A program made the position numbers and the translations under genes. Below, one piece after another: positions 54,527 to 62,644 of a stretch of DNA of 64,000 bases. The notes under the pieces are model-generated. The model was not told where the DNA came from. It did not search any database and saw only the letters and a list, made by a program, of their open reading frames with translations. Numbering within the stretch: the stretch's first letter is position 1; each line of letters opens with the position of its first letter. The stretch spans positions 124,001 through 188,000 of the forward strand of contig CAVONV010000008.1 in assembly GCA_963697355.1 (NCBI GenBank), written 5' to 3'. The DNA is from CAVONV01 sp963697355. Its GTDB lineage: Bacteria; Acidobacteriota; Vicinamibacteria; Marinacidobacterales; DATDRI01.

Positions 54527-56938
54527 ATGCATTCGATATTCCAAGATTTTCGTTACGCAATCCGTATGGTAGGAAAGCAACCCGGATTCACAGCGGTGGC
54601 GCTCATCACACTGGCCTTGGGCATCGGCGCCAATACGGCGATTTTCAGCGTCGTCTACACCGTACTTCTCAAGCCCCTTCCCTTCGGCGAACCCGATGAG
54701 CTCGTCCAACTATGGGAGGCGCGGCCGAACCGCGGCTGGACCCACGCCGGAGGCACTCATGCGAACTTCTGGGATCTCAAGGACATGAATCGCGCGTTCG
54801 AGGATGTGGGAACCATGAAGTGGACGAGTGTGAACCTGAGTGGGCTCGGTTTTCCCGAACGGTTGAGTGCAGGCCGGGTTTCCGCCGGATTCTTTCGTAT
54901 TTTGCGCGTGCAGCCGGTCCTGGGCCGCACATTTGTCCCCGGTGAAGACGATCCGGGACAGGACAATCAAGTCGTCCTGCTGGGAAACGAGCTCTGGCGA
55001 GTACGGTTCGGAGCCGACCCGGAAATCGTAGGCCAGTCTTTGACATTAGATGGCGAAGGTTACGTGGTTGTCGGCGTTTTGCCGACAGGTGAGCCCTGGC
55101 TGAACTTCCATGACGTTTTCCTCCCCTTGGTCCGGGAGCCCGACGCGGACCGGACCAGCTTCGAGCTTGCCATGATCGGTCGCCTGGCTCCCGGCGTCTC
55201 ATTCGAAGCCGCCCGTGCCGATTTAGAAGGAGTGGCTCAGAGGCTGGAAGAGGCTTACCCCGATGAAAACGCGGGGATGGGCTTCACAATGGCGTCCGCG
55301 AGCGAGTGGGGTGCCAGCGACACCATTCGGCGGGCACTATGGGTTTTGCTGGGAGCCGTTGGATTCCTCCTCCTCATCGCTTGCGTGAACTTGGCCAACC
55401 TGCTGCTGGCCAAGGCCATCACACGACGAAGAGAAACCGCCGTCCGTACCGCTCTCGGCGCGAGTCGAGGTCGGATCGCTCGGCAAATGCTAACAGAGTC
55501 GCTGCTGCTCGGGCTGGCAGGGGCGGGACTCGGACTGCTGATCGGGTGGTGGGCCACGGCACTGGTCAAAACACTCGATCCCGGCGGCATCCCCAGGCTC
55601 GGCGAGGTCATTCTGAACAAATGGGTTTTGGGCTTCACATTGACGATTGGCGTCTTGACGGGCATATTGTCGGGCCTCGTGCCTGCTTTGCAGATGCCCG
55701 AAACGGGCATCGGAACGGCACTGCACGCCGGCGGCCGAAATGTGGCCGGCGGGCGCAAGCAAAGGCGGCTTCGCGGCGCTTTTGTCGCCATCGAAGTCGC
55801 TTTGTCTCTTACGCTTTTGGTCGGTGCCGTTCTTCTTCTCCGGAGCTTCAGCGAACTGCTCCACGTCGAGCAGGGCTTCCAGTCGGAGAATCGTCTCATT
55901 GCAGCAGTGAACACAACCGACGCCTATGACGGTGAGCGTACGCGTCAGCTTCTCGAACAGGCCCTCGCCCGGGTGAATACGGTCCCACTCGTTCAGTCCG
56001 CAGCGGCCGTCAGCACGAGGCCCATTGTCGGCGGAAGTACCGACTTGGGTTTCACTTCCGCTGAGCAACCCGATCCCGAGGGAGGCGTGCCTTGGGCGAA
56101 CTGGAGGTTGATCACGCCGGACTACTTTCGCACGATGGGAATCCCCTTGCTCAGAGGCAGGACATTCTCGTTACAGGATGAAATGGAGCGAGAACGACCG
56201 CTTCCCACCATCATCAGCAAAAGACTGGCGGAACATCTTTGGCCGGGAGAGGATCCCATCGGCCGGCGGATCGTTCTGTGGCGAGGACAAGGGGACCTAC
56301 CGGGAGACGTGATTGGTGTCGTCGGAAACATGCGGGAGCGGGGACTGGAAACCGATCCGACCCTCGCAGTGTACTTTCCGTACTTCGGCCGAGCCCAGTC
56401 CCCCATACAATTCGTCGTGCATACCGCCGGTGATCCTCTGGCCTTTGTTCCGACGCTGCGCAGCATCCTGTCGGATCTGGATCCCACCTTGCCGATATCC
56501 GATATCCAAAGCATGGACGCGGTCGTTAGTGATTCTCTGTCGGCCCGGCGATTCAACATGCTCTTGCTGGCAGTCTTCGCAGGCCTTGCTCTTCTGCTGG
56601 CATTAGCAGGTATCTACGGCGTCCAGTCTTACTCCGTAGCCCGCTGCACTTCAGAGGTCGGCATTCGAGTCGCGCTCGGCGCGAGCGGTAAGCACGTCGT
56701 TCGACAAATAGTGGATCAAGGCATGCGACCGGCACTTCTCGGCATCGGACTGGGATTAGTCGGGGCGTTTGGGCTTTCCCGTCTGATGTCGAGCCTTCTT
56801 TTCGGAATCGAGCCGAGTGACCCGTTTACCTATATCGCCGTAGCGCTCTTCCTGACGGCAGCGGCGGTCGTTTCATGCTTCCTACCCGCGCTTCGCACTC
56901 TTCGCGTCGATCCGATAACGGCTCTCAGGGAGGAATAA
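54527..56938 (+). CDS. Orphan FtsX/MacB-type ABC permease (ADOP), no ATPase partner
   Basis: 803 residues from the ATG after GGAGGG. The start DFRYAIRMVGKQPGFTAVAL and LGIGANTAIFSVV is the MacB periplasmic-core entry, followed by two FtsX cores around residues 265-400 and 680-800 (LLIACVNLANLLLAKA, ETAVRTALGASRGRIARQ; then GLALLLALAGIYGVQSYSV, VGIRVALGASGKHVVRQIV). This is the acidobacterial duplicated orphan permease form with eight helices. Substrate unknown. It lies between the two DinB repeats. Confidence 0.88.
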   Translation: MHSIFQDFRYAIRMVGKQPGFTAVALITLALGIGANTAIFSVVYTVLLKPLPFGEPDELVQLWEARPNRGWTHAGGTHANFWDLKDMNRAFEDVGTMKWTSVNLSGLGFPERLSAGRVSAGFFRILRVQPVLGRTFVPGEDDPGQDNQVVLLGNELWRVRFGADPEIVGQSLTLDGEGYVVVGVLPTGEPWLNFHDVFLPLVREPDADRTSFELAMIGRLAPGVSFEAARADLEGVAQRLEEAYPDENAGMGFTMASASEWGASDTIRRALWVLLGAVGFLLLIACVNLANLLLAKAITRRRETAVRTALGASRGRIARQMLTESLLLGLAGAGLGLLIGWWATALVKTLDPGGIPRLGEVILNKWVLGFTLTIGVLTGILSGLVPALQMPETGIGTALHAGGRNVAGGRKQRRLRGAFVAIEVALSLTLLVGAVLLLRSFSELLHVEQGFQSENRLIAAVNTTDAYDGERTRQLLEQALARVNTVPLVQSAAAVSTRPIVGGSTDLGFTSAEQPDPEGGVPWANWRLITPDYFRTMGIPLLRGRTFSLQDEMERERPLPTIISKRLAEHLWPGEDPIGRRIVLWRGQGDLPGDVIGVVGNMRERGLETDPTLAVYFPYFGRAQSPIQFVVHTAGDPLAFVPTLRSILSDLDPTLPISDIQSMDAVVSDSLSARRFNMLLLAVFAGLALLLALAGIYGVQSYSVARCTSEVGIRVALGASGKHVVRQIVDQGMRPALLGIGLGLVGAFGLSRLMSSLLFGIEPSDPFTYIAVALFLTAAAVVSCFLPALRTLRVDPITALREE

Positions 56939-57017
56939 GGCAAGAGCAGGATATAGAGGTTCAAGGTAGCTCCTCCAAAGCGTCTCTAAGAAGCTCTTCG
57001 AGCGGGCCGTCGAGCGA

Positions 57018-57592
57018 CGTCCGCTTCAGGAATCCGTGGTGGCCCCAGGTACCTCATCTGCGCTCGGGCCATAGATCGACGGTACCGCAACGTTCAACAG
57101 GCGAAGATACACAGACAGCTGACCGCGATGATGGTAGTTGTGATTGAGCGCTACTGTGCGGATGAGCTTACCTTTTGGCAGCGCCATCACTGTCTCGCCG
57201 TCCTTCTTCAAATGCCATGTGCGCCCCAGCCCCGCGTCACCAATCGTTGCGAGGGCGGCCTGGACTTTCTTCGTGCTCTCCTCGTGCGTGGCGAGAATTT
57301 CCCCGCGCGAGGCCGGTTGGGGAAATGCTACGATGCCAGGGCTTTCGATCGAGTCTTGCAGGACCCACTCACAGATCAACCCGGGCCCCATCGCCACGTG
57401 CAGGGCGAGCTGTCCAAGCGTCATGGACTTTGTGTGAGGCTTCCAGGTCAGTTGATCGTCCGGAACTCGCTCGAGCACGCGACCCGTGGTGGCCCACTCT
57501 TGATCGAACTCTTCCAGAATTTCGGCGACCGTTCTAGGCATCGTCTTCCTCCATCGTTCTCATCGTTGACATTCTAGTACCGACAATCTATT
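57018..57592. repeat. 575-bp direct repeat, copy 2 (DinB unit)
   Basis: Near-identical to the stretch at 52900-53474, same orientation. The two units bracket 3.5 kb with the ABC-F fragment, the small peptide and the first permease. The level of identity points to a recent duplication or a repeat-mediated event. Confidence 0.9.
57026..57541 (-). CDS. DinB-family protein, copy 2
   Basis: 171 residues, identical to copy 1 except Arg3 for Thr3. The metal-binding His pattern (ALHVA, NHNYHHRGQ) is kept. Its position, convergent with the end of the permease gene, repeats the arrangement of copy 1, which is convergent with the phosphoesterase remnant. Confidence 0.88.
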   Translation of the reverse strand: MPRTVAEILEEFDQEWATTGRVLERVPDDQLTWKPHTKSMTLGQLALHVAMGPGLICEWVLQDSIESPGIVAFPQPASRGEILATHEESTKKVQAALATIGDAGLGRTWHLKKDGETVMALPKGKLIRTVALNHNYHHRGQLSVYLRLLNVAVPSIYGPSADEVPGATTDS

Positions 57593-57685
57593 GAGACAAC
57601 GCGTGTGGTGCTGCCCGCGGTGACAAGAGTGCAAACCGATTCTACCTGTTTCGATTCACGATGTCGCTCATGCTGGGCGGACAGT

Positions 57686-60199
57686 CTATTCCGCCCGGAG
57701 CGCGATCTGGGGGTCGACGCGAGTGGCCCGGCGGGCCGGTACTAGCGTCGCCACAAGGGAGACGATCGCCACCAGCGAGAGAACCGCAATGAAGGTATAC
57801 GGGTCCCGGGGGTCGACCTCGAAAAGGATGTTCCCGATCGCATCCCGACCGAATAGCGCCAGGGTTAGGGCAAGGCCGAGCCCGAGGGCCACACCCCACG
57901 CCAGCTGTCTCGAGCCCTGGCGCATAACCATTCTCAGGATCCGGGCGCGATCAGCGCCGAGTGCCATGCGCACGCCGAACTCTTGGGTGCGCTGGTTGAC
58001 CGCGAAGGAAATGACTCCATAGATGCCCACGGAGGCCAGCACCATTGCCACCACGCCGAAGATCGAGAACATAGTGGCGACCACCCGGCTCTGCGCTACA
58101 AAACCGTCGAGCTGGCTCTTCGGCGTGTCGACGAAGTACAGCGGTAGGTTGGGATCCACCTTGGCGACTAGCTGGCGCAGCGGCGTTGCCAACGCTTCGG
58201 CGAGTTGGCCACCCCGGGGTTTGACGATCACCGTTGCAAACTTGGTAACGACCAGCTCCTGCGGGATCGGGCCGGTCGGGTTTGCGTAGAAAGGAACGTA
58301 GTAGCCGGTCTCGTCGACATTCGGGATGTTGAACGGCCCCTGCATTCGGACCGTAGAGACCACACCCACGATGGAACGCCAGGGTCCCGGCTCCAGCGTG
58401 CTGCGGTCGACACTGCGGAAGCGACGTCCGAGGGCGCTCTCGTTGCCGTAGTGCTTCCGAACGAAGGCGACATTGACGATGGCGACCGGCAGCTTTGTGT
58501 CGAAGTCGTTCTCGGTGAAGGTACGTCCCTCGACAAGCGTCTGGCCGGTGACCGAGAAGAAGCTGCCCGTCACCTGTTCGAAGTTGGCGTTGGGCCGGTC
58601 TCGCTTCTCGGCGTACTCCTTGCCTTCAATCTCGATCGGGGCGGAGCCCGAGAAGACCATGCGAAAGCGGCTGGTTAGCGCGGCGGCCTCGAACTCGGGG
58701 TGTGCGGCCAACTCTTGTTGCAGCCGGTCGTAGAACAGCTGCCGCGTTTCCGGTGTCGGGTAGTCGCCGTCCATCAGGCCCATGCGCGCCGACATGATGC
58801 CGGTTGTGTCGTAGCCGTAGTCGATGGCCTGCTGCTTGCGGATCGACCGCTCTTGGAGCAGCGAGCCGAACAGCAGCACGCAGGTCACACCGATCTGGAA
58901 GACAACCAGACTTCTCGTCACGAATCCTAGGCGCCGGTTGGTGGTCCCGCGGCCGCCTTCTCTCAACGCATCGACAACGCTGGCCCGCGAGAAGGTCCAC
59001 GCCGGCATGAGGCTGGAGACCATCGCTGCAAGCAGGGTGGCGCCGACGGTGAACGCCAGCACCGGCCCGTCGATGTCGAAAGTGATCCACGAGGGGGGCG
59101 GGTTCTCGCCGTTGCGGACTGCCGCGGTGAGCCAGTCCACCGACAGCCTCGCCAGGACGATGCCCAGTCCTGCCCCGATGCCCGCTACAATCAGGCTCTC
59201 GGTGAGCATCTGCCGCACCAGCCGCCATCGGGTGGCGCCGAGCGAGGAACGTACCGCCAGCTCCTTGGCACGCAGCGTCGCCCGCGCGAACTGCATGTTC
59301 ATCACGTTCACGCAGGCGATCAGCAGCACGCCGACGCAGAAGGCCAGCATCGTGAGCAGGGTGCCGCGCAGCGGCAACGGTGTATAGGTCTTGAGCAGCG
59401 GCTCGACGAGAGCGGTGGCGAAGGCTTTGTTCGTGTCCGGGTAGGCTTCTGCGAAGCGCTCTGCAAAAGCGGTGAACTCGGCGTTCGCCTGGTCGAGCGA
59501 GACTTCCGGCCGCAGCGCACCCAGTACGCCGGGGAAGAGGTTGTTCGGGTCGTTGCGCGGCAGCAGCGGGTACTCGGAGTAGAGCGGAATCCATAGCTCC
59601 TCGTTAACGGGGAAGGCGAAGCCACGCGGCATCACGCCCACAATGGTGGCCGGCGCACCGTTGATGCGTACGGCCTTGCCGACAATTTCGGGCATGGCTC
59701 CGAAGTCGGTCTGCCAGATACCGTGTCCGATGATCGCGACCTTTTCGGCTCCCGGGGTATTGTCTGCGGCGGTGAGGTCGCGGCCGAGCACCGGCTGGAC
59801 GCCGAGCGCGCGCAGGAAATCCTCGGTGACGTAGGCGCCGGTATAGCGCCGCGGCACACCGTCGACCGTGACGTTCACCGTGCCACCAGGAACGTAGGCG
59901 GCCAGCAGCTCGAAGGATTGCTGAGCGGGCTGGAACTCCTCGAAGTCCATGGCGGAGACCTGGCCGTTGACTCCGAAAAAGGTCGCGCTCGACGGGTCGA
60001 TGAAGTTGACGCTCATCAGCCGCGAGGCGTTAGGGAACGAGAAGCCCCTCAGCATCACGCCGTTCACCACGCTGAACATGGTGGTGACCGCGCCGATGCC
60101 GAGGGCCAGTACGGTGACGGCCAGCGCGCAGAAGGCTTTCTCCCTGACCAGCATACGCAGACCGGCCCGTAAATCGCGATGAAGGTTGTCGGGGAGCAT
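57686..60199 (-). CDS. Orphan FtsX/MacB-type ABC permease (ADOP), second copy
   Basis: 837 residues from MLPDNLHRDLRAG. The first helix LAVTVLALGIGAVTTMFSV and the MacB core (LGRDLTAAD, VGVMPRGFAFP) lead into two FtsX cores (LLIACVNVMNMQFARA with ELAVRSSLGATRWRLVRQ; VLASVGIYGVISFAV with EFGVRMALGADRARILRM). It ends VDPQIALRAE, the normal end. It is only distantly like the permease at 54.5 kb, so the two are not part of the recent duplication. Codon use is GC-richer. No ATPase gene adjoins. Confidence 0.88.
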   Translation of the reverse strand: MLPDNLHRDLRAGLRMLVREKAFCALAVTVLALGIGAVTTMFSVVNGVMLRGFSFPNASRLMSVNFIDPSSATFFGVNGQVSAMDFEEFQPAQQSFELLAAYVPGGTVNVTVDGVPRRYTGAYVTEDFLRALGVQPVLGRDLTAADNTPGAEKVAIIGHGIWQTDFGAMPEIVGKAVRINGAPATIVGVMPRGFAFPVNEELWIPLYSEYPLLPRNDPNNLFPGVLGALRPEVSLDQANAEFTAFAERFAEAYPDTNKAFATALVEPLLKTYTPLPLRGTLLTMLAFCVGVLLIACVNVMNMQFARATLRAKELAVRSSLGATRWRLVRQMLTESLIVAGIGAGLGIVLARLSVDWLTAAVRNGENPPPSWITFDIDGPVLAFTVGATLLAAMVSSLMPAWTFSRASVVDALREGGRGTTNRRLGFVTRSLVVFQIGVTCVLLFGSLLQERSIRKQQAIDYGYDTTGIMSARMGLMDGDYPTPETRQLFYDRLQQELAAHPEFEAAALTSRFRMVFSGSAPIEIEGKEYAEKRDRPNANFEQVTGSFFSVTGQTLVEGRTFTENDFDTKLPVAIVNVAFVRKHYGNESALGRRFRSVDRSTLEPGPWRSIVGVVSTVRMQGPFNIPNVDETGYYVPFYANPTGPIPQELVVTKFATVIVKPRGGQLAEALATPLRQLVAKVDPNLPLYFVDTPKSQLDGFVAQSRVVATMFSIFGVVAMVLASVGIYGVISFAVNQRTQEFGVRMALGADRARILRMVMRQGSRQLAWGVALGLGLALTLALFGRDAIGNILFEVDPRDPYTFIAVLSLVAIVSLVATLVPARRATRVDPQIALRAE

Positions 60200-60364
60200 C
60201 AAAAGGTATTACGTTGCTGCTCGAGCGGGGGTTCCCTTCATGCTCAGCGCCATCGTCACCACCATGGTAGGGCCGATGTACTGCTCGCGCCCGCGCCAAG
60301 CGAGATTTCCATAAGAGCCACGGAGCCGGGGAGAGGCCGGAACTTCACATCCATCTTCTGATGA
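60200..60364. other. Short intergenic gap
   Basis: Between the divergent permease and the truncated nuclear-transport-factor-2-like remnant. No RNA gene or strong hairpin seen. Confidence 0.3.
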
Positions 60365-60694
60365 GGCTGCCACGCACCACGTTGTATTGCTGATGATGCT
60401 CTGTTTCTTGTGCCCGGAGCCGGCGAGATGGACAAGATCTCTTTTGCTCAGGCCGCTGCTGGAGTATCTCCCGAAGAATCTCCGTTTGAATTTGATCTCA
60501 AGAGCAAGATTCGAGAATTGAAGGTGTTTGGTGATCATGCTTATCTTTGGGTGGAATCCACTCTGGTGATGACTCCCAAAAATGGAGATCCAGCCACAAA
60601 AATGGCGGGTCATTCGCTTTCAGTTTTGGAAAAACGTGATGGTCGGTGGCAGATTTTTCGTGATGCCAACACTCTAACACCGGTTCAGGAATAG
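60365..60694 (+). pseudogene. DUF4440/SnoaL-like protein, N-terminus missing
   Basis: The open frame enters with RCIADDALFLVPGAGEMDKI and continues to FDLKSKIRELKVFGDHAYLW, then GHSLSVLEKRDGRWQIFRDAN, the C-terminal half of the small cone-shaped NTF2-like domain. The usual first helices and a start codon with ribosome site are missing; the only GTG in frame (60410) falls inside the domain. Lower GC than the permease next to it. Confidence 0.6.
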
Positions 60695-60880
60695 ATTCGC
60701 TCTAATTGCATAAGGTCTCTTGCGATCGCGCCCGGCGTGACGTGGGGTTTCTTGTCGAAGAAGCACTCGGAAGGGGAGGGGCTTGTCTTTGTGGCGGACC
60801 TCAACGCATTCGTGCTCGTCCTCGTCGACGCGGAGTGAAGTGTCTCGGGCCCAGGCTCCACGAACGATGCATACACAACA
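60695..60880 (-). pseudogene. Possible transposase C-terminal remnant
   Basis: On the minus strand two overlapping frames together give RVDEDEHECVEVRHKDKPLP then FFDKKPHVTPGAIARDL, with one frame change between. The order resembles the C-terminal beta domain of ISNCY-like DDE transposases. This is a weak memory-based match. No terminal repeats are seen. Confidence 0.3.
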
Positions 60881-61127
60881 GCAAAGCGACTGTGCAGCTT
60901 GGGTGCCAAGCCTTTGCCGATGTCGAAAGGTGATTGACAGTAAGACTTGGAGGAGTTTGCGTCCGGGACAAGGAGACCTACCGCTTTTGCGAGAAGGAGT
61001 ACGATGCAATCGGCAGCTGCTACTCTCTCCCGGACCCACGTTCAACGAAGTCATCGATGGAATAAGTTCATACGCGGAGACCTTTTAGCCACTCCAACGC
61101 GGTAACACCCTTGTGTTCCGTTTAGGC
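60881..61127. other. Intergenic stretch, unresolved
   Basis: Degenerate-looking sequence; short plus-strand frames run to 61088 without a recognisable family. Confidence 0.3.
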
Positions 61128-61175
61128 TTGCCGTATGCCCATATTGGGCATTATAATGCCCAATATGGGCATACG
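61128..61175 (+). promoter_or_regulatory. Promoter inside a perfect 44-bp palindromic operator
   Basis: Bases 61132-61175 form a perfect palindrome made of two arms, each itself a near-palindrome of GCCCA and TGGGC half sites. TATAAT at 61152-61157 lies at its centre, and TTGCCG at 61128-61133 is 18 bases upstream, giving a sigma-70-type promoter. The expected start of transcription falls at about the ATG at 61165, so the message may be leaderless. Confidence 0.7.
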
Positions 61176-61833
61176 CAGCCAAAACAAGAAATCCTCGTAC
61201 CTCAGGCCCCGGGCGACCAGCGTACGTAGTGCGTCAGGTCCTGTCGGTCTCGCAGATGCCCTGTTCACCACAACCCAACAGCGCGTTCTCGGGCTCCTGT
61301 TCGGACAGCCGGAGCGCAGCTTCTTCGCCACGGAACTGATCGAACTCACCGGATCTGGATCAGGAGCAGTACAAAGAGAACTGAAGCGACTGGTTGCGAG
61401 CGGATTGGTGACGGCAACGCGCATCGGTAATCAGAAGCATTTTCAGGCGAACCATTCCGCTCCAGTTTTCGACGAGCTCCGCAGTCTCATCATGAAGACC
61501 GTCGGTCTAGTCGATCCGATACGCGAGGCGCTTTCACCACTTACGGAGAAAATCGATCTCGCACTGCTGTATGGCTCGGTGCCCAAAGGCACCGATACTG
61601 CCAACAGTGACATTGATCTCCTGGTCGTTGCCGACGAGCTGGCGCTCGAGGATCTCTATACGGTGCTCGCGGCGGCTGAAACTTTGCTGGACCGGAAGGT
61701 CAATCCAACGCTCTACACCTCGAAAGAATTCGACCAGCGACGAGGCGCGAGCAATACGTTTCTGAAGAGAGTGCTGAACGGAAAACACATCGTTCTAGTT
61801 GGCGAGGAACATGCCACATCCGCAGCTCGATAA
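61165..61833 (+). CDS. Winged-helix/nucleotidyltransferase (MNT) protein, autoregulator or antitoxin
   Basis: 222 residues from the ATG that matches the likely transcription start; ATG codons at 61135 and 61156 are in frame but lie inside the operator. An N-terminal winged helix covers about 30-105 (TQQRVLGLLFGQPERSFF, GAVQRELKRLVASG). The nucleotidyltransferase motif is YGSVPKG with GS at 137-138 and D149-x-D151. The last residues of the gene overlap the HEPN-like gene by 23 bases. The arrangement is like MNT-HEPN toxin-antitoxin pairs with a DNA-binding domain for autorepression. Confidence 0.85.
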   Translation: MGIRSQNKKSSYLRPRATSVRSASGPVGLADALFTTTQQRVLGLLFGQPERSFFATELIELTGSGSGAVQRELKRLVASGLVTATRIGNQKHFQANHSAPVFDELRSLIMKTVGLVDPIREALSPLTEKIDLALLYGSVPKGTDTANSDIDLLVVADELALEDLYTVLAAAETLLDRKVNPTLYTSKEFDQRRGASNTFLKRVLNGKHIVLVGEEHATSAAR

Positions 61834-62230
61834 CCTCCTGCGCATCGGTCAGCTCAAGGCCGAGCCCCCAGTCGACGGTGAAATTGCCGGACTACTGCGA
61901 TCTGGACTTTCGCGCTTGGCCGACGCTGAGAGGGCAGATCTCAGCTTGGATAGCCGTTTCGATCTTGCTTACAACGCTGCTCACGCTCTTGCCCTGGCGG
62001 CCCTGAGGAAATGGGGTTACAGATCCGCGTCGCGTTACCTCGTATTCCAGTGTCTCCCACACACGCTCGATCTACCCAGGGAACAATGGCGAGTTCTGGA
62101 TGAAGCCCACCGCATACGCAATCTCGCGGAGTATGAAGGCGAGGTGGATCTAGCTGAACAATTGGTCGCCTCCCTCGTTCGGGTTGCGCGGGAAGTTGCC
62201 AGACGACTAGAAGCTTCGATGCAAACGTGA
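61811..62230 (+). CDS. HEPN-like partner protein
   Basis: 139 residues from MPHPQLDNLLRIG. All-helical, with LADAERADLSLDSRFDLAYN and the later segment EAHRIRNLAEYEG, which replaces the RX4-6H motif of standard HEPN toxins with RN...Y. Similar proteins are regularly found behind winged-helix MNT genes. If it is a toxin, its active site is non-canonical. The start overlaps the upstream gene. Confidence 0.75.
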   Translation: MPHPQLDNLLRIGQLKAEPPVDGEIAGLLRSGLSRLADAERADLSLDSRFDLAYNAAHALALAALRKWGYRSASRYLVFQCLPHTLDLPREQWRVLDEAHRIRNLAEYEGEVDLAEQLVASLVRVAREVARRLEASMQT

Positions 62231-62644
62231 CAACCGTCCAAGTAAAGGTGCTTGAGTGAATCCAACAGCAGGGAAGCGACACCCAACTCGAATCAATGTG
62301 ACCGATGGCTCTTGTTGTGGACTTGCCCAACAATCTCAAACACCTGCCCGATAACACGGGTATTGTGCTTCGCAACTTGGAATCGCGTTTGCGTGAATTC
62401 GACAGGGATAGGGTCCGAAAGCAGCTAGAGCGCTTCGGCCGCCCAGCCGCCCGAAGCGCACTTCAAAAGGCATTTGCCTAGGTTCGTCCACGAACTCCAG
62501 ATAGCAGATCCAGCGTCTCGTGGCCTAATTGAGGAGCAAAGAGAAGAGCTGGAGCTCATGGAGGGCTAGTTACAGATCCACGTAGTATTTTCTTCTCTAG
62601 TGGTATCTATTGATATTTCGTCTCAATGTTCACTCTACATGTAC
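62231..62644. other. Intergenic region with one short frame
   Basis: A 58-codon frame at 62305-62481 (MALVVDLPNNLKHLPDNTGI) has no family likeness and no clear ribosome site. Nothing else was recognised. The final part before 62640 is AT-rich and precedes the end of the convergent aminotransferase gene. Confidence 0.3.

Noticed and set aside
58626..59594. 322-codon minus frame inside the second permease
   Set aside because: Shadow of the permease in another frame of the same strand; Arg/Ala/His-rich without motifs.
54527..60199. Treating the two orphan permeases as products of the DinB repeat duplication
   Set aside because: They are only distantly alike and in opposite orientation, and the second lies outside the repeat-bounded segment.
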